Assembly (NCBI GenBank): GCA_035456405.1
Contig: DATIDG010000024.1
Span: forward strand, 62,001-126,000
DNA from: JAGVSZ01 sp035456405
GTDB taxonomy: Bacteria; Pseudomonadota; Gammaproteobacteria; Burkholderiales; SG8-39
Length of the DNA: 64,000 nucleotides
Reading direction: 5' to 3'
Position 1 is the first letter of the stretch, and each line of letters begins with the position of its first letter. The notes below the pieces were generated by a model that did not search any database, was not told where the DNA came from, and was given only the letters and a program-made list of their open reading frames with translations. The position numbers and the translations under genes are program-made. Positions 25,361 through 33,152 of this stretch are shown here, piece after piece.

Positions 25361-26394
25361 AGGCTGGCGACGCGCTTCACGAGGGCGAACATCGCGCGGT
25401 CCGCGCCGAGCGCGCCCCACTGCTCCACCAGGTCGGTGAGCAGCGTGAGCTGCGCCTCCGGCGGCAGGCTGCGGAGGAATCGGTTGATCGCCGCCGGGCG
25501 AATGCCGTCGAGCTTCCCGTCGCGGACCTGCTGGCGGATGCAGTTCAGCACGAACCAGCGCGCGACGTCGCCCTGGGGCAGCGCGGCCGGGTTTTCGATG
25601 TAGCGAGCCGGCGGCTGGATCGTCGCGATCGACTCCTCGGCGAGCGCGCAGAACACCGCGGCGTCCTCGGCCGAGAGCCGTCCGAACGCGAGAGCGCGGC
25701 GCGTCTCGCGCGTGAGGATGCCCGAGCCCTCGGCCATGTCGAGCGCGCGGGAGAGCAGGGCCCAGGCGCGCGGCGTCGAGAACGGAACCGGTTCGGCCGG
25801 CGCCGGGCGCATGAGCGCGTCGGGGAGGTATGCGATGAAGCTCAGGATCTCGGGGCGTACGCGATGGCGGCGCGCCCAGTCGAGCCACTCGTCGACGTCG
25901 ACGCGCACGTGCAGGATCGTCACGCGGTTCACGAGCGCGGAGCTCATCGAGCGTACGAGGGCTCGGTCCTGCGCCCGGTTGCCCGCGGCAACCACCCAAG
26001 TGCCCTTCGGCAGCTCGTGCTCTCCGAGTCTCCGCTCGAGCAGCAGCGAGTAGAACGCCTTCTGCACGTCCGGCGCGCACGCCGGCAGCTCGTCCAGGAA
26101 GAGGCAGAAAGGCTCGGGTCGCTCGGGCAGCAGCAGCCGCGGCGGGCAGAAGATGCTGCGCTCCCCGACGATGCGCGGGACGCCGCTCACGTCCTCGGGC
26201 GCGATCTGCGTGCCGAGCAGCGAGCGGCAGGGGAGGTTCATTTCCCGCGCGGCCTCGTAGACCATTTCGGACTTCCCCACGCCCGGCGGGGAGAGCAGCA
26301 GGAAGCTCTGCTCGTGCGCCATGCATTGGATGAGCTTCTTCGCCCGGCGGAGCGTGAGCGTCTCCTCCAGCGGGCCGGCGAGCGGTGCGCTCAA
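25357..26394 (-). CDS. MoxR-type AAA+ ATPase
   Basis: A 345-aa AAA+ protein. Walker A is PPGVGKSE (about 36-43), Walker B LFLDELPA, sensor 1 VVAAGNRAQD, then an Arg-rich segment and a C-terminal helical lid. It matches the MoxR/RavA group that works with VWA proteins. I place the start at a TTG (26394) with GGAAGA upstream, because the frame then begins SAPLAGPLEETLTL as in relatives; an ATG at 26496 would add an implausible extension. Start confidence is moderate. Confidence 0.85.
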   Translation of the reverse strand: MSAPLAGPLEETLTLRRAKKLIQCMAHEQSFLLLSPPGVGKSEMVYEAAREMNLPCRSLLGTQIAPEDVSGVPRIVGERSIFCPPRLLLPERPEPFCLFLDELPACAPDVQKAFYSLLLERRLGEHELPKGTWVVAAGNRAQDRALVRSMSSALVNRVTILHVRVDVDEWLDWARRHRVRPEILSFIAYLPDALMRPAPAEPVPFSTPRAWALLSRALDMAEGSGILTRETRRALAFGRLSAEDAAVFCALAEESIATIQPPARYIENPAALPQGDVARWFVLNCIRQQVRDGKLDGIRPAAINRFLRSLPPEAQLTLLTDLVEQWGALGADRAMFALVKRVASL

Positions 26395-26464
26395 GGCTTG
26401 GGTTCTTCCATGCTGCGAAAGTCCGCCTTGAACGCGGGGCGGCGCACCGCGGTTGACACCACCC

Positions 26465-26479
26465 GCGCTACCCTGGTGC
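26465..26479 (+). promoter_or_regulatory. near-consensus NtrC-like site next to the nasT promoter
   Basis: GCGC-N7-GTGC, one mismatch from the NtrC core GCAC-N7-GTGC. It sits 8 bp upstream of the -24 element, too close for a normal enhancer, so it may be a chance match or a repressing site. Confidence 0.25.
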
Positions 26480-26486
26480 AACCGCG

Positions 26487-26502
26487 TGGCATGCATGTTG
26501 CA
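26487..26502 (+). promoter_or_regulatory. sigma-54 promoter of nasT
   Basis: TGGCATGCATGTTGCA matches the sigma-54 consensus TGGYAYRNNNNTTGCW at every fixed position. The GG (26488-26489) and GC (26500-26501) have the required 12-bp phase. Transcription would start near 26513, about 27 bp before the nasT ATG. Sigma-54 use fits nitrogen-limitation control by NtrC. Confidence 0.75.
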
Positions 26503-26539
26503 AGTGGGGATATCGCCGTGAAGGTGAGGACTGGTGGCG

Positions 26540-27112
26540 ATGCGCGTGCTGGTGGTGGACGAGTCGCGCGGGCGCGGGCGCGTGTTGCGCGCCGCGCTCG
26601 AGGAAGCGGGCTACGAGGTCGTGGTCTCGCGCGGGGCCCCGCTCGCGCTCCTGAAGGACGTCGAGCGCGTGCAGCCCGACGTGATCGTCATCGACACCGA
26701 GTCGCCCTCGCGCGACGTGCTCGAACATCTCGTTGTAATGGGGCGGGAGCAGCCGCGGCCGATCGTGATGTTCTCCGGCGACCCCGCGCAGGCCGTGATC
26801 CGCGAGGCGGTGCGCGCGGGTGTGGCTGCATACGTGGTCGACGGCCTCGATCCTGCGCGCGTGAAGTCGATCGTCGAGGTCGCGTGCGCGCGCTTCGACG
26901 CATATCAGCGGCTGCGCGACGAGCTCGCCGAGACGAAGCTCAAGCTCTCCGAACGCCCGCTTGTCGAGCGCGCGAAGGGCATCCTCATGAAGACCCGCGG
27001 CCTCGACGAGGAGGCCGCGTACGCCGCGCTGCGCAAGCTCGCAATGGATCGCGGGAAGCGCGTCGCGGACGTCGCGCAGCAGGTGATCGAAGCGGCCGAT
27101 CTGCTCGGCTGA
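26540..27112 (+). CDS. nasT: NasT-type ANTAR antitermination regulator
   Basis: A 190-aa protein. Residues 1-120 form a response-regulator-like receiver (MRVLVVDESRGRGRVL, VIVIDTES). Residues 125-190 form the ANTAR RNA-binding domain: LVERAKGILMKTRGLDEEAA, then ALRKLAMDRGKRVADVAQQV. The ATG at 26540 has GAGGA 9 bp upstream; a GTG two codons earlier is possible. NasT binds a tandem hairpin in the leader of nitrate assimilation mRNAs and prevents termination. It lies 274 bp upstream of nrtA, whose leader shows the expected terminator. The usual partner sensor nasS is not next to it. Confidence 0.9.
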   Translation: MRVLVVDESRGRGRVLRAALEEAGYEVVVSRGAPLALLKDVERVQPDVIVIDTESPSRDVLEHLVVMGREQPRPIVMFSGDPAQAVIREAVRAGVAAYVVDGLDPARVKSIVEVACARFDAYQRLRDELAETKLKLSERPLVERAKGILMKTRGLDEEAAYAALRKLAMDRGKRVADVAQQVIEAADLLG

Positions 27113-27147
27113 AGGCGCGCGTTTACCGTGCGCTGGTCGTGCTTATT

Positions 27148-27162
27148 GCACCGCACCAGTGC
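27148..27162 (+). promoter_or_regulatory. NtrC-binding site (enhancer) for the nrtA operon
   Basis: GCAC-N7-GTGC, the NtrC core, is present exactly (TGCACCGCACCAGTGC with its leading T). It lies about 105 bp upstream of the -24 element of the nrtA sigma-54 promoter, a usual NtrC enhancer distance. Confidence 0.6.
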
Positions 27163-27252
27163 GTCCCCGGACCATTCCGCAGCGTTGCGCATGCAGCGGG
27201 GTTTGGCGGTAACCCGCTGATTTCATGCGCTCCGTGCAACGTCAGGGCCGCC

Positions 27253-27268
27253 TGGTATGCCGCTTGCA
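27253..27268 (+). promoter_or_regulatory. sigma-54 promoter of the nitrate assimilation operon
   Basis: TGGTATGCCGCTTGCA matches the sigma-54 consensus TGGYAYRNNNNTTGCW at every fixed position, with correct GG/GC phasing (27254 and 27266). The start point would be near 27279, giving a leader of about 108 nt before nrtA that contains the terminator/antiterminator hairpins. Confidence 0.8.
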
Positions 27269-27276
27269 TAGGAATC

Positions 27277-27325
27277 GGACGTCGCGGGGTCAACGGCGAT
27301 CCTGCGGCCATGAACGAAGGCGTTC
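27277..27325 (+). ncRNA. candidate ANTAR-target leader hairpins of the nrtA mRNA
   Basis: Two hairpins fit the leader. The first uses GGACGTCG (27277-27284) and CGGCG-A-TCC (27294-27302), with one bulged A and a G-U pair. The second is GAACG-AAGG-CGTTC (27312-27325). The second shares bases with the 5' arm of the terminator, so only one of them can form. ANTAR proteins bind two such stem-loops, normally with six-base loops carrying A1 and G4. The loops here do not match that rule plainly, so exact pairing is uncertain. Confidence 0.5.
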
Positions 27326-27364
27326 GAACACGGCGCACGCGCGTCGCATTCGAACGCCTTTTTT
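27317..27364 (+). terminator. intrinsic terminator in the nrtA leader
   Basis: AAGGCGTTCGAA (27317-27328) pairs perfectly with TTCGAACGCCTT (27349-27360), and six T run from 27359 to 27364. The loop is 20 nt and can form an inner stem (CGGCG/CGTCG). It sits between the sigma-54 promoter and nrtA, not behind a gene, so it is a conditional attenuator for NasT. Confidence 0.82.
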
Positions 27365-27386
27365 CGTTTCGCAACCGGAGAGCGTG

Positions 27387-28646
27387 ATGGATGAGAAGCC
27401 TGTCGACACCGATTCCCGCGGCGTCCGCCGCACCTTTCTCAAGCAGGCCGGCGCGGTCGCGATCATGAGCCTCGTCCCCGACGCGGTGCGCCACGCCGCC
27501 TGGGCGGCAGGGTCGGATGCGCCCGAGAAGAAAGAGGTGAAGATCGGGTTCATCCCGCTCACGGACTGCGCCTCGGTCGTGATGGCTGCAGTGCTCGAGA
27601 TCGACAAGAAGTACGGCATCAAGATCGTTCCGACCAAGGAAGCGTCGTGGGCGAGCGTGCGCGACAAGCTGATCAACGGCGACATCGACGGCGCACACGT
27701 CCTGTACGGGCTGGTGTACGGGGTCCACCTGGGAATCGGCGGCCCGAAGAAGGACATGGCGGTGCTGATGACGCTCAACAACAACGGCCAGGCGATCACG
27801 CTCTCGAAGAAGCTCGCCGACAAGGGCGCGGTCGAGGGCAGGAGCCTTGCCGCGCTGATGAAGAAGGAGCCGCGCGAGTACATCTTCGCGCAGACCTTCC
27901 CGACCGGCACGCACGCGATGTGGCTCTACTACTGGCTCGCGGCGCACGGCATAAACCCGTTCAAGGACGCCCGGACTATCGTTGTGCCGCCGCCGCAGAT
28001 GGTGGCCAACATGCGCGTCGGCAACATGGACGGCTTCTGCGTCGGCGAGCCGTGGAATCACCGCGCGATCGCCGACGGCATCGGCATCACCGCAACCACT
28101 ACCCAGGCCATCTGGAAGGACCATCCCGAGAAGGTGCTCGGCACCACCGCGGGGTTCGTGCAGAAGCATCCGAACACGGCGCGCGCAATGACCGCTGCCG
28201 TGCTCGAGGCGAGCCGCTGGATCGACGCGTCGCTCTCCAACCGCCGCAAGATGGCCGAGACGGTCGCGGCGACCGCGTACGTCAACACCTCGGTCGACGT
28301 CATTGTGGAGCGCATTCTCGGGCGCTACCAGGACGGCCGCGGCAGGACGTGGGACGACCCGAATTACATGAAGTTCTACGGCGACGGCGCGGTCACCTTC
28401 CCGTACCTCTCCGACGGCATGTGGTTCCTGACCCAGCACCGCCGCTGGGGGTTGCTGAAGACCGATCCCGACTACCTCGCGGTCGCGAAGAAGGTCAACC
28501 AGATCGAGCTCTACAAGCAGGCGGCTGCGGCGGTCAAGGCCGACGTGCCGAAGGACCCGCTGCGCACGTCGAAGCTCGTCGACGGCGTCGTGTGGGACGG
28601 CCGCGACCCGAAGAGGTACGCCGGCTCGTTCGCCGTGCACGCCTGA
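27387..28646 (+). CDS. nrtA: nitrate ABC transporter substrate-binding protein NrtA
   Basis: A 419-aa NrtA/NasF-type receptor. The N terminus has a twin-arginine signal (VRRTFLKQAGAVAIMS) and cleavage near the first AWAAG. The mature part has family segments KIGFIPLTDCASVVMA, HVLYGLVYGVHLG, FCVGEPWNHRAIADGIG and LGTTAGFVQKHP. It delivers nitrate (or nitrite) to the NrtB-NrtD complex. The ATG at 27387 has GGAGAG 4 bp upstream, right after the leader terminator. It begins the nrt-nir-nas operon. The exported form cannot double as the cytoplasmic sensor NasS. Confidence 0.93.
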   Translation: MDEKPVDTDSRGVRRTFLKQAGAVAIMSLVPDAVRHAAWAAGSDAPEKKEVKIGFIPLTDCASVVMAAVLEIDKKYGIKIVPTKEASWASVRDKLINGDIDGAHVLYGLVYGVHLGIGGPKKDMAVLMTLNNNGQAITLSKKLADKGAVEGRSLAALMKKEPREYIFAQTFPTGTHAMWLYYWLAAHGINPFKDARTIVVPPPQMVANMRVGNMDGFCVGEPWNHRAIADGIGITATTTQAIWKDHPEKVLGTTAGFVQKHPNTARAMTAAVLEASRWIDASLSNRRKMAETVAATAYVNTSVDVIVERILGRYQDGRGRTWDDPNYMKFYGDGAVTFPYLSDGMWFLTQHRRWGLLKTDPDYLAVAKKVNQIELYKQAAAAVKADVPKDPLRTSKLVDGVVWDGRDPKRYAGSFAVHA

Positions 28647-28661
28647 CACCGGAGGCACCTC

Positions 28662-29597
28662 ATGAATGCAGCTCTTTCGAGAACGCTGCGTCCGGCCGAC
28701 GCCGCGCCGCCGCGCGCGGTCGTGCGCCCGCTTCCCTATGCGGCGGCGAAGCCGCCTGCGCCCGCGGCCCCGGCGCCCACTGCGGCGGAGCCACGAGTCT
28801 CCGCCGCCGCCGCGCGCCGCCGCCGCGCGGAGGTCGCCCTGAAGATCCTCGCGCCGCTGCTCGGGATCGTCGCGTTCATCGGCGTCTGGGCGCTGGTCGC
28901 GAAAGGCGGCTCGATCCCCGGCCCGATGACGACGTTCGACGCGGCGAAGGCCGTGTTCGCCGATCCCTTCTACCGCAACGGCCCGAACGACCAGGGCATC
29001 GGCTGGAAGGTGGCGAACTCGCTTGGGCGCGTGGGCATCGGGTTCGGGCTGGCGGCGCTCGTCGGCATCCCGCTCGGCTTCCTGATCGGGCGCTTCCGCT
29101 TCCTCGCCGGCATGAGCGAGCCGATCATCAGTTTGCTGCGCCCGGTGTCGCCGCTCGCGTGGCTCCCGATCGGCCTGCTTGTCTTCAAGGGCGCGCAGCC
29201 GGCCGCGATCTGGACGATCTTCATCTCGTCGATCTGGCCGATGGTCATCAACACCGCGGTCGGCGTGCAGCGCATCCCCCAGGACTACATGAACGTCGCG
29301 CGCGTGCTGGCGCTGCCCGAGTGGAAGATCTTCACCAAGATCCTCTTCCCCGCGGTGCTCCCCTACATGCTCACCGGCGTGCGCCTGTCGATCGGCGTCG
29401 CCTGGCTGGTGATCGTCGCGGCCGAGATGCTCACCGGTGGCGTCGGCCTCGGGTTCTGGGTGTGGGACGAGTGGAACAACCTCAAGGTCGAGAACATCCT
29501 GATCGCGATCGGCGTGATCGGCCTGATCGGCCTCGCGCTCGAGCAGTCGCTGCTCTTCCTCGCGGGCCGCTTCGACTACGCGAAGGACCGGAGCTGA
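28662..29597 (+). CDS. nrtB: nitrate ABC transporter permease NrtB
   Basis: A 311-aa inner-membrane permease of the NrtB/SsuC type with about six membrane segments. The N terminus carries an Ala/Pro-rich cytoplasmic extension (residues 1-50). The EAA-loop region reads YMNVARVLALPEWKIFTKILFP, and VAWLVIVAAEMLTGG is typical of the nitrate branch. It starts 15 bp after nrtA (RBS CCGGAGGC). Confidence 0.92.
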   Translation: MNAALSRTLRPADAAPPRAVVRPLPYAAAKPPAPAAPAPTAAEPRVSAAAARRRRAEVALKILAPLLGIVAFIGVWALVAKGGSIPGPMTTFDAAKAVFADPFYRNGPNDQGIGWKVANSLGRVGIGFGLAALVGIPLGFLIGRFRFLAGMSEPIISLLRPVSPLAWLPIGLLVFKGAQPAAIWTIFISSIWPMVINTAVGVQRIPQDYMNVARVLALPEWKIFTKILFPAVLPYMLTGVRLSIGVAWLVIVAAEMLTGGVGLGFWVWDEWNNLKVENILIAIGVIGLIGLALEQSLLFLAGRFDYAKDRS

Positions 29598-29599
29598 GA

Positions 29600-30391
29600 A
29601 TGGACCGCCACGTCATCGTCGAGCAGGCCGGCATCACCTTCGACACCAACCAGGGACCGTTCGTCGCGCTGCGCGAGGTCAATCTCACGGTGAAGAAGGG
29701 CGAGTTCGTCACGCTCATCGGGCACTCGGGCTGCGGCAAGTCGACGCTGCTCAACCTCGTGGCGGGGCTCCTGCACCCGACGGCCGGTCACATCTTCGTC
29801 GCCGGCAGGGAAGTCGCCGGACCCGGGCCGGACCGGGCGGTGGTGTTCCAGAACCATTCGCTGCTGCCCTGGCTCACCTGCTTCGACAACGTCCACCTCG
29901 CCGTCGAGCGGGTGTTCCGCGGGGTCGAGCCGAAGGCGCGGCTCAAGGCGCGGACCCAGGCCGCGCTCGCGCTGGTGCACCTCGAGCACGCCGCGCACAA
30001 GTACCCGAACGAGGTCTCCGGCGGCATGAAGCAGCGCGTCGGCATCGCCCGCGCGCTCGCCATGGAGCCGAAGGTGCTGCTGATGGACGAGCCGTTCGGC
30101 GCGCTCGACGCGCTGACGCGGGCGCACCTCCAGGACGAGCTGATCAAGATCGTTGCCGCCACCGGCAGCACGGTGGTCATGGTGACGCACGACGTAGACG
30201 AGGCGGTGCTGCTCTCCGATCGCGTGGTGATGCTCACCAACGGACCGGCGGCGACGGTCGGCGAGGTGCTCGAGGTCGACCTGCCGCGCCCGCGCGACCG
30301 CCTAGCGCTCGCCAACGACCCGCGCTACATGGCCTGCCGCCGCGCGGTGCTCGCCTTCCTGTACCAGAAGCAGATGAAGCAGGCTGCCTGA
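29600..30391 (+). CDS. nrtD: nitrate ABC transporter ATP-binding protein
   Basis: A 263-aa ABC ATPase. Walker A GHSGCGKST, Q-loop VFQNHSLLPWLTC, signature VSGGMKQRVGIARALAM, Walker B VLLMDEPFGALDA and H-loop VTHDVDEAV. Length corresponds to NrtD (no NrtA-like C-terminal domain as in NrtC). A single ATPase would homodimerise. Starts 2 bp after nrtB; its stop overlaps nirB (TGATG). Confidence 0.92.
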   Translation: MDRHVIVEQAGITFDTNQGPFVALREVNLTVKKGEFVTLIGHSGCGKSTLLNLVAGLLHPTAGHIFVAGREVAGPGPDRAVVFQNHSLLPWLTCFDNVHLAVERVFRGVEPKARLKARTQAALALVHLEHAAHKYPNEVSGGMKQRVGIARALAMEPKVLLMDEPFGALDALTRAHLQDELIKIVAATGSTVVMVTHDVDEAVLLSDRVVMLTNGPAATVGEVLEVDLPRPRDRLALANDPRYMACRRAVLAFLYQKQMKQAA

Positions 30392-32841
30392 TGAACCGCG
30401 CGCCGTTCGAGTCGATCGCGCGCCGGCCACGGCTCGTCATGGTCGGCAACGGCATGGCCGGCGTGCGCACCATCGAGCACCTGCTCGAGCTCGCGCCCGA
30501 TCTCTACGACATCACGGTGTTCGGCGCCGAGCCGCATCCCAACTACAACCGCGTCCTGCTCTCGCCGGTGCTCGCCGGCGAGCAGACGCTCGCCGACATC
30601 GTGCTGAACGACGCCGGCTGGTACGCGGACAACGGCATCACGCTGTACCTGGGCAGGAAGGTGGTACGCATCGATCGCGTGAGCCGCGTCGTCGAGGCGG
30701 AAGACGGCACGCGCGCCGCGTACGACCGGCTCGTCCTCGCCACCGGCTCCAACCCGGTGATGCTGCCGGTTCCCGGCGCGACCCTCGAAGGAGTGCTCGC
30801 GTACCGCGACATCCACGACACCGAGCGGATGATCGCCGCGGCGGCGGCCGGCACGCACGCGGTCGTGATCGGCGGCGGGCTGCTCGGCCTCGAGGCGGCG
30901 AACGGACTCCGCGCGCGCGGCATGGAGGTGACGGTCGTCCATCTCATGCCGTGGCTGATGGAGCGCCAGCTCGACCGGACGGCGGCGGAGCTCCTGATGA
31001 GGGCGCTCGAGGCGCGCGGGCTCGCGTTCCGGCTCGAGGCGCAGACGGAATCGATCCTCGGCGACAAGCGCGTACGCGCGGTCCGCCTCAAGTCGGGCGA
31101 AGAGCTCCCCGCGGAGCTCGTCGTGATGGCGGTGGGCATCCGGCCGAACACCGCGCTCGCCGAGAGCGCCGGGCTGCACTGCCATCGCGGCATCGTCGTC
31201 AACGACACGCTGCAGACCTTCGACCCGCGCATCTACGCGGTGGGCGAGTGCGTGAACCACCGCGGCGTCGCGTACGGACTGGTCGCGCCGCTCTTCGAGA
31301 TGGCGAAGGTGTGCGCGAACCACCTCGCGGAGGCCGGCATCGCGCGCTATTCCGGCTCGTTCGTTTCCACCAAGCTCAAGGTCACCGGGATCGATGTCTT
31401 CTCGGTCGGCGAGTTCGCCGGCGGCGCCGGCACCGACGAGATCGTGCTCTCCGATCCGGGCGCCGGCGTCTACCGGAAGCTCGTGCTCCGCGACGACCGG
31501 CTGGTGGGCGGCGTGCTGTACGGCGACACCGCCGACGGCGCCTGGTACCTCAAGCTGCTGCGCGACGGCGCCAGGGTCGCCGAGATGCGCGACCGCCTCA
31601 TGTTCGGCGAGACGAACGTCGGCGACACCGGCCACCTCGGCAAGTCGAACGTCGCCGCGATGGCCAACGACATGGAGGTGTGTGGCTGCAACGGGGTGTG
31701 CAAGGGCAAGATCGTAAGCGCGGTGAAGGACAAGGGGCTGTTCACCCTCGACGAGGTCCGCAAGCACACCAAGGCCTCCAGCTCCTGCGGATCTTGCACC
31801 GGCCTGGTCGAGCAGATCCTGATCAACGTGCTCGGCAGCGACTACGCCGCGGCGCCCAAGCGGAAGGCGCTGTGCGGCTGCACCGATCGGACGCACCAGG
31901 AGGTGCGCGACGCGATTCGCGACCACCATCTGGTCTCGGCTGCGGCGGCGCGCGAGTTCCTCGAGTGGCGCACGCCGGACGGCTGCGCCACCTGCCGCCC
32001 CGCGCTCAACTACTACCTGCTCTCCACCTGGCCGCGCGAGGCGCGGGACGACCCGCAGTCGCGCTTCATCAACGAGCGCAGCCACGCCAACATCCAGAAG
32101 GACGGCACCTACTCGGTCGTGCCGCGCATGTGGGGCGGGGAGACGAGCGCCGCCGAGCTGCGCCGCATCGCCGACGTGGTCGACAAGTACCGCATTCCGA
32201 CGGTCAAGGTGACCGGCGGCCAGCGCATCGACCTGCTCGGCGTGAAGAAGGAGGACTTGCGCGGCGTGTGGCGTGACCTCGACATGCCTTCGGGGCACGC
32301 TTACGCGAAGGCCCTGCGCACCGTGAAGACCTGCGTCGGCTCGGAGTGGTGCCGGTTCGGCACGCAGGACTCGACGCAGATGGGCAAGGACCTGGAACGT
32401 GCGCTGTGGCGGATGTACGCGCCGCACAAAGTCAAGCTCGCGGTGTCCGGGTGCCCCCGCAACTGCGCCGAGGCCGGCATCAAGGACGTCGGCGTGATCG
32501 GCGTCGAGTCCGGCTGGGAGCTCTACGTCGCCGGCAACGGCGGCATCAAGACCGAGGTCGCCCAGTTCCTGGTGAAGGTGAAGACCGCCGCGGCGGTGCT
32601 CGAGCACGCCGGCGCCTTCCTGCAGCTCTACCGCGAGGAGGGCTGGTACCTCGAGCGCACGGTGCATTTCGTCCACCGCGTCGGCATGGAGTACGTGCGC
32701 AAGCGCGTGCTGGAGGACGCGGCCGGCCGCGGCGCGCTCTGGGAGCGCCTGCAGTTCGCGCTCGAGGGCGAGCCCGACCCGTGGCGCGAGCCCGCGCGGG
32801 CCGGCGTGGACGAGCGGCAGTTCGAGGCCCTTGCCCTATGA
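30391..32841 (+). CDS. nirB: assimilatory nitrite reductase [NAD(P)H], large subunit
   Basis: An 816-aa cytoplasmic flavo-haem enzyme reducing nitrite to ammonium. Domain order: FAD/NAD(P) reductase (1-310; VMVGNGMAGVRTIEHL, VIGGGLLGLEAANGL); NirB C-terminal/BFD-like region with Cys at 431, 433, 466 and 469; a second Cys set (CGCTDRTHQ, DGCATCRP); and the siroheme/4Fe-4S reductase module with CVGSEWC (C648) and SGCPRNC (C688, C692). The four Cys of the coupled 4Fe-4S-siroheme centre are intact. Requires siroheme, for which cobA lies at the operon end. Start overlaps the nrtD stop. Confidence 0.95.
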   Translation: MNRAPFESIARRPRLVMVGNGMAGVRTIEHLLELAPDLYDITVFGAEPHPNYNRVLLSPVLAGEQTLADIVLNDAGWYADNGITLYLGRKVVRIDRVSRVVEAEDGTRAAYDRLVLATGSNPVMLPVPGATLEGVLAYRDIHDTERMIAAAAAGTHAVVIGGGLLGLEAANGLRARGMEVTVVHLMPWLMERQLDRTAAELLMRALEARGLAFRLEAQTESILGDKRVRAVRLKSGEELPAELVVMAVGIRPNTALAESAGLHCHRGIVVNDTLQTFDPRIYAVGECVNHRGVAYGLVAPLFEMAKVCANHLAEAGIARYSGSFVSTKLKVTGIDVFSVGEFAGGAGTDEIVLSDPGAGVYRKLVLRDDRLVGGVLYGDTADGAWYLKLLRDGARVAEMRDRLMFGETNVGDTGHLGKSNVAAMANDMEVCGCNGVCKGKIVSAVKDKGLFTLDEVRKHTKASSSCGSCTGLVEQILINVLGSDYAAAPKRKALCGCTDRTHQEVRDAIRDHHLVSAAAAREFLEWRTPDGCATCRPALNYYLLSTWPREARDDPQSRFINERSHANIQKDGTYSVVPRMWGGETSAAELRRIADVVDKYRIPTVKVTGGQRIDLLGVKKEDLRGVWRDLDMPSGHAYAKALRTVKTCVGSEWCRFGTQDSTQMGKDLERALWRMYAPHKVKLAVSGCPRNCAEAGIKDVGVIGVESGWELYVAGNGGIKTEVAQFLVKVKTAAAVLEHAGAFLQLYREEGWYLERTVHFVHRVGMEYVRKRVLEDAAGRGALWERLQFALEGEPDPWREPARAGVDERQFEALAL

Positions 32842-33146
32842 GCATCGTCGACGTCTGCGCGCTCGAGGACATCCCGCGGCTCGGCGCGCGCCGCGTCCGC
32901 CGGAGGGACGGCGTCCAGATCGCGGTGTTCCGCACGGCCGACGACTGCGTCTTCGCGCTCCTTGACCGCTGCCCGCACAAGGGCGGACCGCTCTCGCAGG
33001 GCATCGTGTTCGGCGACAAGGTGGCCTGCCCGCTGCACAACTGGACGATCGAGCTCGGTTCCGGACGCGCCGCCGCCCCGGACGAGGGTTGCGTGCAGCG
33101 CTTCGCCGTGCGGGTGGAAGCGGGGCGCGTGCTGCTCGCCGCGTAG
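32838..33146 (+). CDS. nirD: nitrite reductase small subunit (Rieske-type)
   Basis: A 102-aa Rieske-like protein that partners NirB. Unlike many NirD proteins, which lack the cluster ligands, it keeps both: CPHKGGPLSQG and CPLHNWTIEL, so it may bind a 2Fe-2S centre. ATG overlaps the nirB stop (ATGA). Confidence 0.92.
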   Translation: MSIVDVCALEDIPRLGARRVRRRDGVQIAVFRTADDCVFALLDRCPHKGGPLSQGIVFGDKVACPLHNWTIELGSGRAAAPDEGCVQRFAVRVEAGRVLLAA

Positions 33147-33152
33147 CCCCCG

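Noticed and set aside
24122..26326. A 734-codon minus frame covering VWA and MoxR regions as one protein
   Set aside because: The upstream part is out of frame with the MoxR ATPase; the real VWA gene starts at the GTG overlapping the MoxR stop (25360).
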